A DNA stretch of 64,000 nucleotides. It comes from CAVUBL01 sp963739795. Lineage in GTDB: Bacteria > Acidobacteriota > Thermoanaerobaculia > Multivoradales > DATKCC01. Each line of letters begins with the position of its first letter. Within the stretch, counting starts at the first letter, position 1. The stretch lies in NCBI GenBank assembly GCA_963739795.1, contig CAVUBL010000017.1, positions 265,146 to 329,145 of the forward strand, in the 5' to 3' direction. This document shows, piece by piece, positions 62,898 through 64,000 of this stretch. The position numbers and the translations under genes were made by a program. The notes beneath the pieces are model-generated. The model was not told the DNA's origin. It did no database searches and saw only the letters and a list, made by a program, of their open reading frames with translations.

Positions 62898-62903
62898 TCC
62901 TGG

Positions 62904-63326
62904 GTGGTCAGGGCGATCCTCGATACCAATGTGATCGTGGCGGCCCTCCGGTCCGACGAGGGCGCGTCGTTCCGGCTCTTGTCGCTCGTCGGAAGTGGAC
63001 GGTTCGAGATCGCCTTGTCGGTGGCCCTGATCCTGGAGTACGAAGATGCGCTGCTACGCCACCTGCGCCACAGCCCGTTCGACGAAGAGGACTTGGGAGT
63101 GCTCCTCGACTACCTCTGCGCGGTGGGGCATCGCCAGGAGATCTTCTACCTCTGGCGTCCAGTGCTCCGAGATCCGGGGGACGACCTGGTCCTGGAGCTG
63201 GCGGTGGCCTCGCGGTCGGCTTTCGTGGTCACCTTCAACGAGCGGCACTTCACCGGGTGCGAGGCGTTCGGCATTCGGGTCGTGACGCCCCGCGCCTTCC
63301 TCGAAGAGATTGGAGAGATCCCATGA
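62904..63326 (+). CDS. PIN-domain toxin of a toxin-antitoxin pair
   Basis: PIN toxins cleave RNA. The 140-residue product VVRAILDTNVIVAALRSDEG has the first acidic residue (ILDTN), ALSVALILEYEDALLRHLR with the second, PGDDLVLELAVASRSAFVV with the third, and TFNERHF near the end. This layout fits the PIN-family toxins found in HicB-like-antitoxin pairs. The true start is uncertain: GTG 62874, ATG 62886 or GTG 62904, of which the last begins the homology. Its stop overlaps the antitoxin ATG (ATGA). Toxin-first order is the reverse of vapBC. Confidence 0.82.
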   Translation: MVRAILDTNVIVAALRSDEGASFRLLSLVGSGRFEIALSVALILEYEDALLRHLRHSPFDEEDLGVLLDYLCAVGHRQEIFYLWRPVLRDPGDDLVLELAVASRSAFVVTFNERHFTGCEAFGIRVVTPRAFLEEIGEIP

Positions 63327-63562
63327 GCACTGTGAGCCTCAGACTTCCGAGCTCGCTCCACAAGGGAGTCAAGCAGCTAGCCGAGCGCGAGGGCGTGTCC
63401 ATGAACCAGATCATCGCCACGGCGGTGGCAGAGAAGCTGTCTGCCCTCATGACCGAGGACTACCTGGCGGAACGCGCGGCCCGCGGAAGCCGGGAGCGCT
63501 TCGAGGCGGTGCTCCGGAAGGTCCCCAAGCTCGCGCCCGAGCCGCGAGATCGCCTGGATTGA
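63323..63562 (+). CDS. Ribbon-helix-helix (HicB-like) antitoxin
   Basis: The 79-residue protein MSTVSLRLPSSLHKGVKQLA, then EREGVSMNQIIATAVAEKLS, is an Arc/MetJ-type ribbon-helix-helix DNA-binding domain. The C-terminal LSALMTEDYLAERAARGSRE then FEAVLRKVPKL is the usual toxin-binding tail of these antitoxins. It overlaps the toxin stop by four bases, so synthesis is coupled. It probably binds and neutralises the PIN protein and represses the operon. Confidence 0.85.
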   Translation: MSTVSLRLPSSLHKGVKQLAEREGVSMNQIIATAVAEKLSALMTEDYLAERAARGSRERFEAVLRKVPKLAPEPRDRLD

Positions 63563-63589
63563 GCCGGGCGCGTTCCCGGGAGCCCGGCT
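63562..63589 (+). terminator. Stem-loop after the TA pair
   Basis: AGCCGGGC (63562-63569) pairs with GCCCGGCT (63582-63589) around a 12-base loop, directly at the antitoxin stop. There is no T-run. Confidence 0.4.
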
Positions 63590-63648
63590 TCCACTGGTGC
63601 TCGTTGGGGTAGCCTTCGCCAGATGCAGCGGTAGCGACGGACAGGCCC

Positions 63649-63698
63649 TCTGACTACGGATCAGAAGGTTGGGGGTTCGACTCCTCCTGGGCGCACCA
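63649..63698 (+). other. 3' half of a tRNA-Arg (ACG): tRNA fragment, possible attachment site
   Basis: From the anticodon arm (TCTGA-CTACGGA-TCAGA, anticodon ACG) through the variable loop, T-arm (GGGGG-TTCGACT-CCTCC), TGGGCGC acceptor strand and encoded CCA, this matches a tRNA-Arg 3' half. The expected 5' acceptor GCGCCCA and D-arm are not found upstream; 63610-63648 only vaguely resembles them. Such 3' halves arise when a genomic island integrates at a tRNA. It lies just outside the TA pair. Confidence 0.6.
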
Positions 63699-64000
63699 CC
63701 TTAAGTCCAATCCACAGAGACAGTTAGAAGGAATAGATGTCCGGCTATGAGTCGGCCGGGCGGTCTTTCGTTGTCGTATCGTTGTCGAAAAGCACGCGCT
63801 TGGCGACGAGGGAGGAGGGGTGTGCTCGTAAGTGACTGACGGGTGGAGGGTTGTCGGATTCGTCCTGCGGCTAAACTTAGAGGACCTTCAAACTAGCGTT
63901 GTCCCAGGGGCTCTCACCGGGTCTCATCCGGAGGGCCGTTTCGAGGGCGCCCGGGAGGCCGATCCCCGGAAATGCTGGGGAATGCGGGGATAGAGCATCT
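63699..64000. other. Gene-free end of window
   Basis: The 302 bases after the tRNA fragment are less G+C-rich than the average (TTAAGTCCAATCCACAGAG onward). No open frame with a ribosome binding site is seen. I find no terminator, repeat or RNA gene here. Being next to a tRNA 3' half, it could be the beginning of integrated DNA that continues beyond the window. Confidence 0.4.

Overview
The window is a high-GC (roughly two-thirds G+C) bacterial chromosome segment from a diderm. A complete KDO pathway (kdsA, kdsB, kdsC, kdsD), an LpxL-like acyltransferase, a LolA-like carrier and dTDP-rhamnose genes imply an LPS-bearing outer membrane. The bactofilins, the cdaA-cdaR-glmM module, DUF4301, the secreted proteins with IPTL-type sorting motifs and the PD40 protein with a 'VGPKPNG' C-terminal domain suggest Acidobacteriota, probably a Thermoanaerobaculia-like lineage. 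The phylum is an inference; no rRNA is present.

Layout. 1-1.8 kb: decayed accessory DNA (frameshifted membrane gene, scars of Uma2 and VapBC genes). 1.8-7.5 kb: methyltransferase, bactofilin, a VTT membrane protein coupled to a mercuric-reductase-like flavoenzyme, and glnA with a clear promoter. 8-16.5 kb: a surface locus with an 1882-residue secreted protein (internal IPTL motif, cadherin-like repeats, beta-helix), three tandem phage-tail-collar proteins, a 66-aa protein and a DUF6916 protein. 16.6-20.9 kb: DUF4301, rfbC, rfbB, uppP. 21-24.7 kb: chalcone-isomerase-like protein and an ECF sigma / membrane protein / bactofilin-like operon. 24.8-31.1 kb: recD2, an NtrC-type regulator and a PD40 propeller with a duplicated C-terminal domain. 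31.4-40.3 kb: a long minus-strand run tRNA(CAU)-tilS-hpt-ftsH-folP-cdaA-cdaR-glmM-pdxJ. 40.5-45.6 kb: arsR, sod, tRNA-Val, tRNA-Asp, rpmG, ECF sigma factor, HDAC-like deacetylase, Ig-like secreted protein. 45.8-48.9 kb: ctpA divergent from tatA-tatC. 49.2-57.2 kb: envelope operon (sulfatase-like lipoprotein, LpxL-like, kdsC, kdsD, kdsA, pyrG, kdsB). 57.3-62.5 kb: BamE-like, yajQ, lolA-like, DUF302, purH, a phospholipase-C-like protein, tusA. 62.6-64 kb: tRNA-Phe, a PIN/RHH toxin-antitoxin pair and the 3' half of a tRNA-Arg.

Most operons are tightly coupled through 4-base NTGA stop/start overlaps, several with TTG or GTG starts. A G-rich palindromic repeat occurs nine times at seven intergenic sites, mostly where genes converge. 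An 80-bp element with 17-bp terminal inverted repeats and a related hairpin lie in the KDO/purH region. Several otherwise intact genes (collar 3, GNAT, glmM, the PD40 C-terminus) carry single frameshifts, so either assembly indels or real decay must be considered.

The least understood part is 8-16 kb, the giant secreted protein with its collar-domain neighbours. The most unusual non-coding feature is the dispersed repeat that can form both a hairpin and a G-quadruplex.
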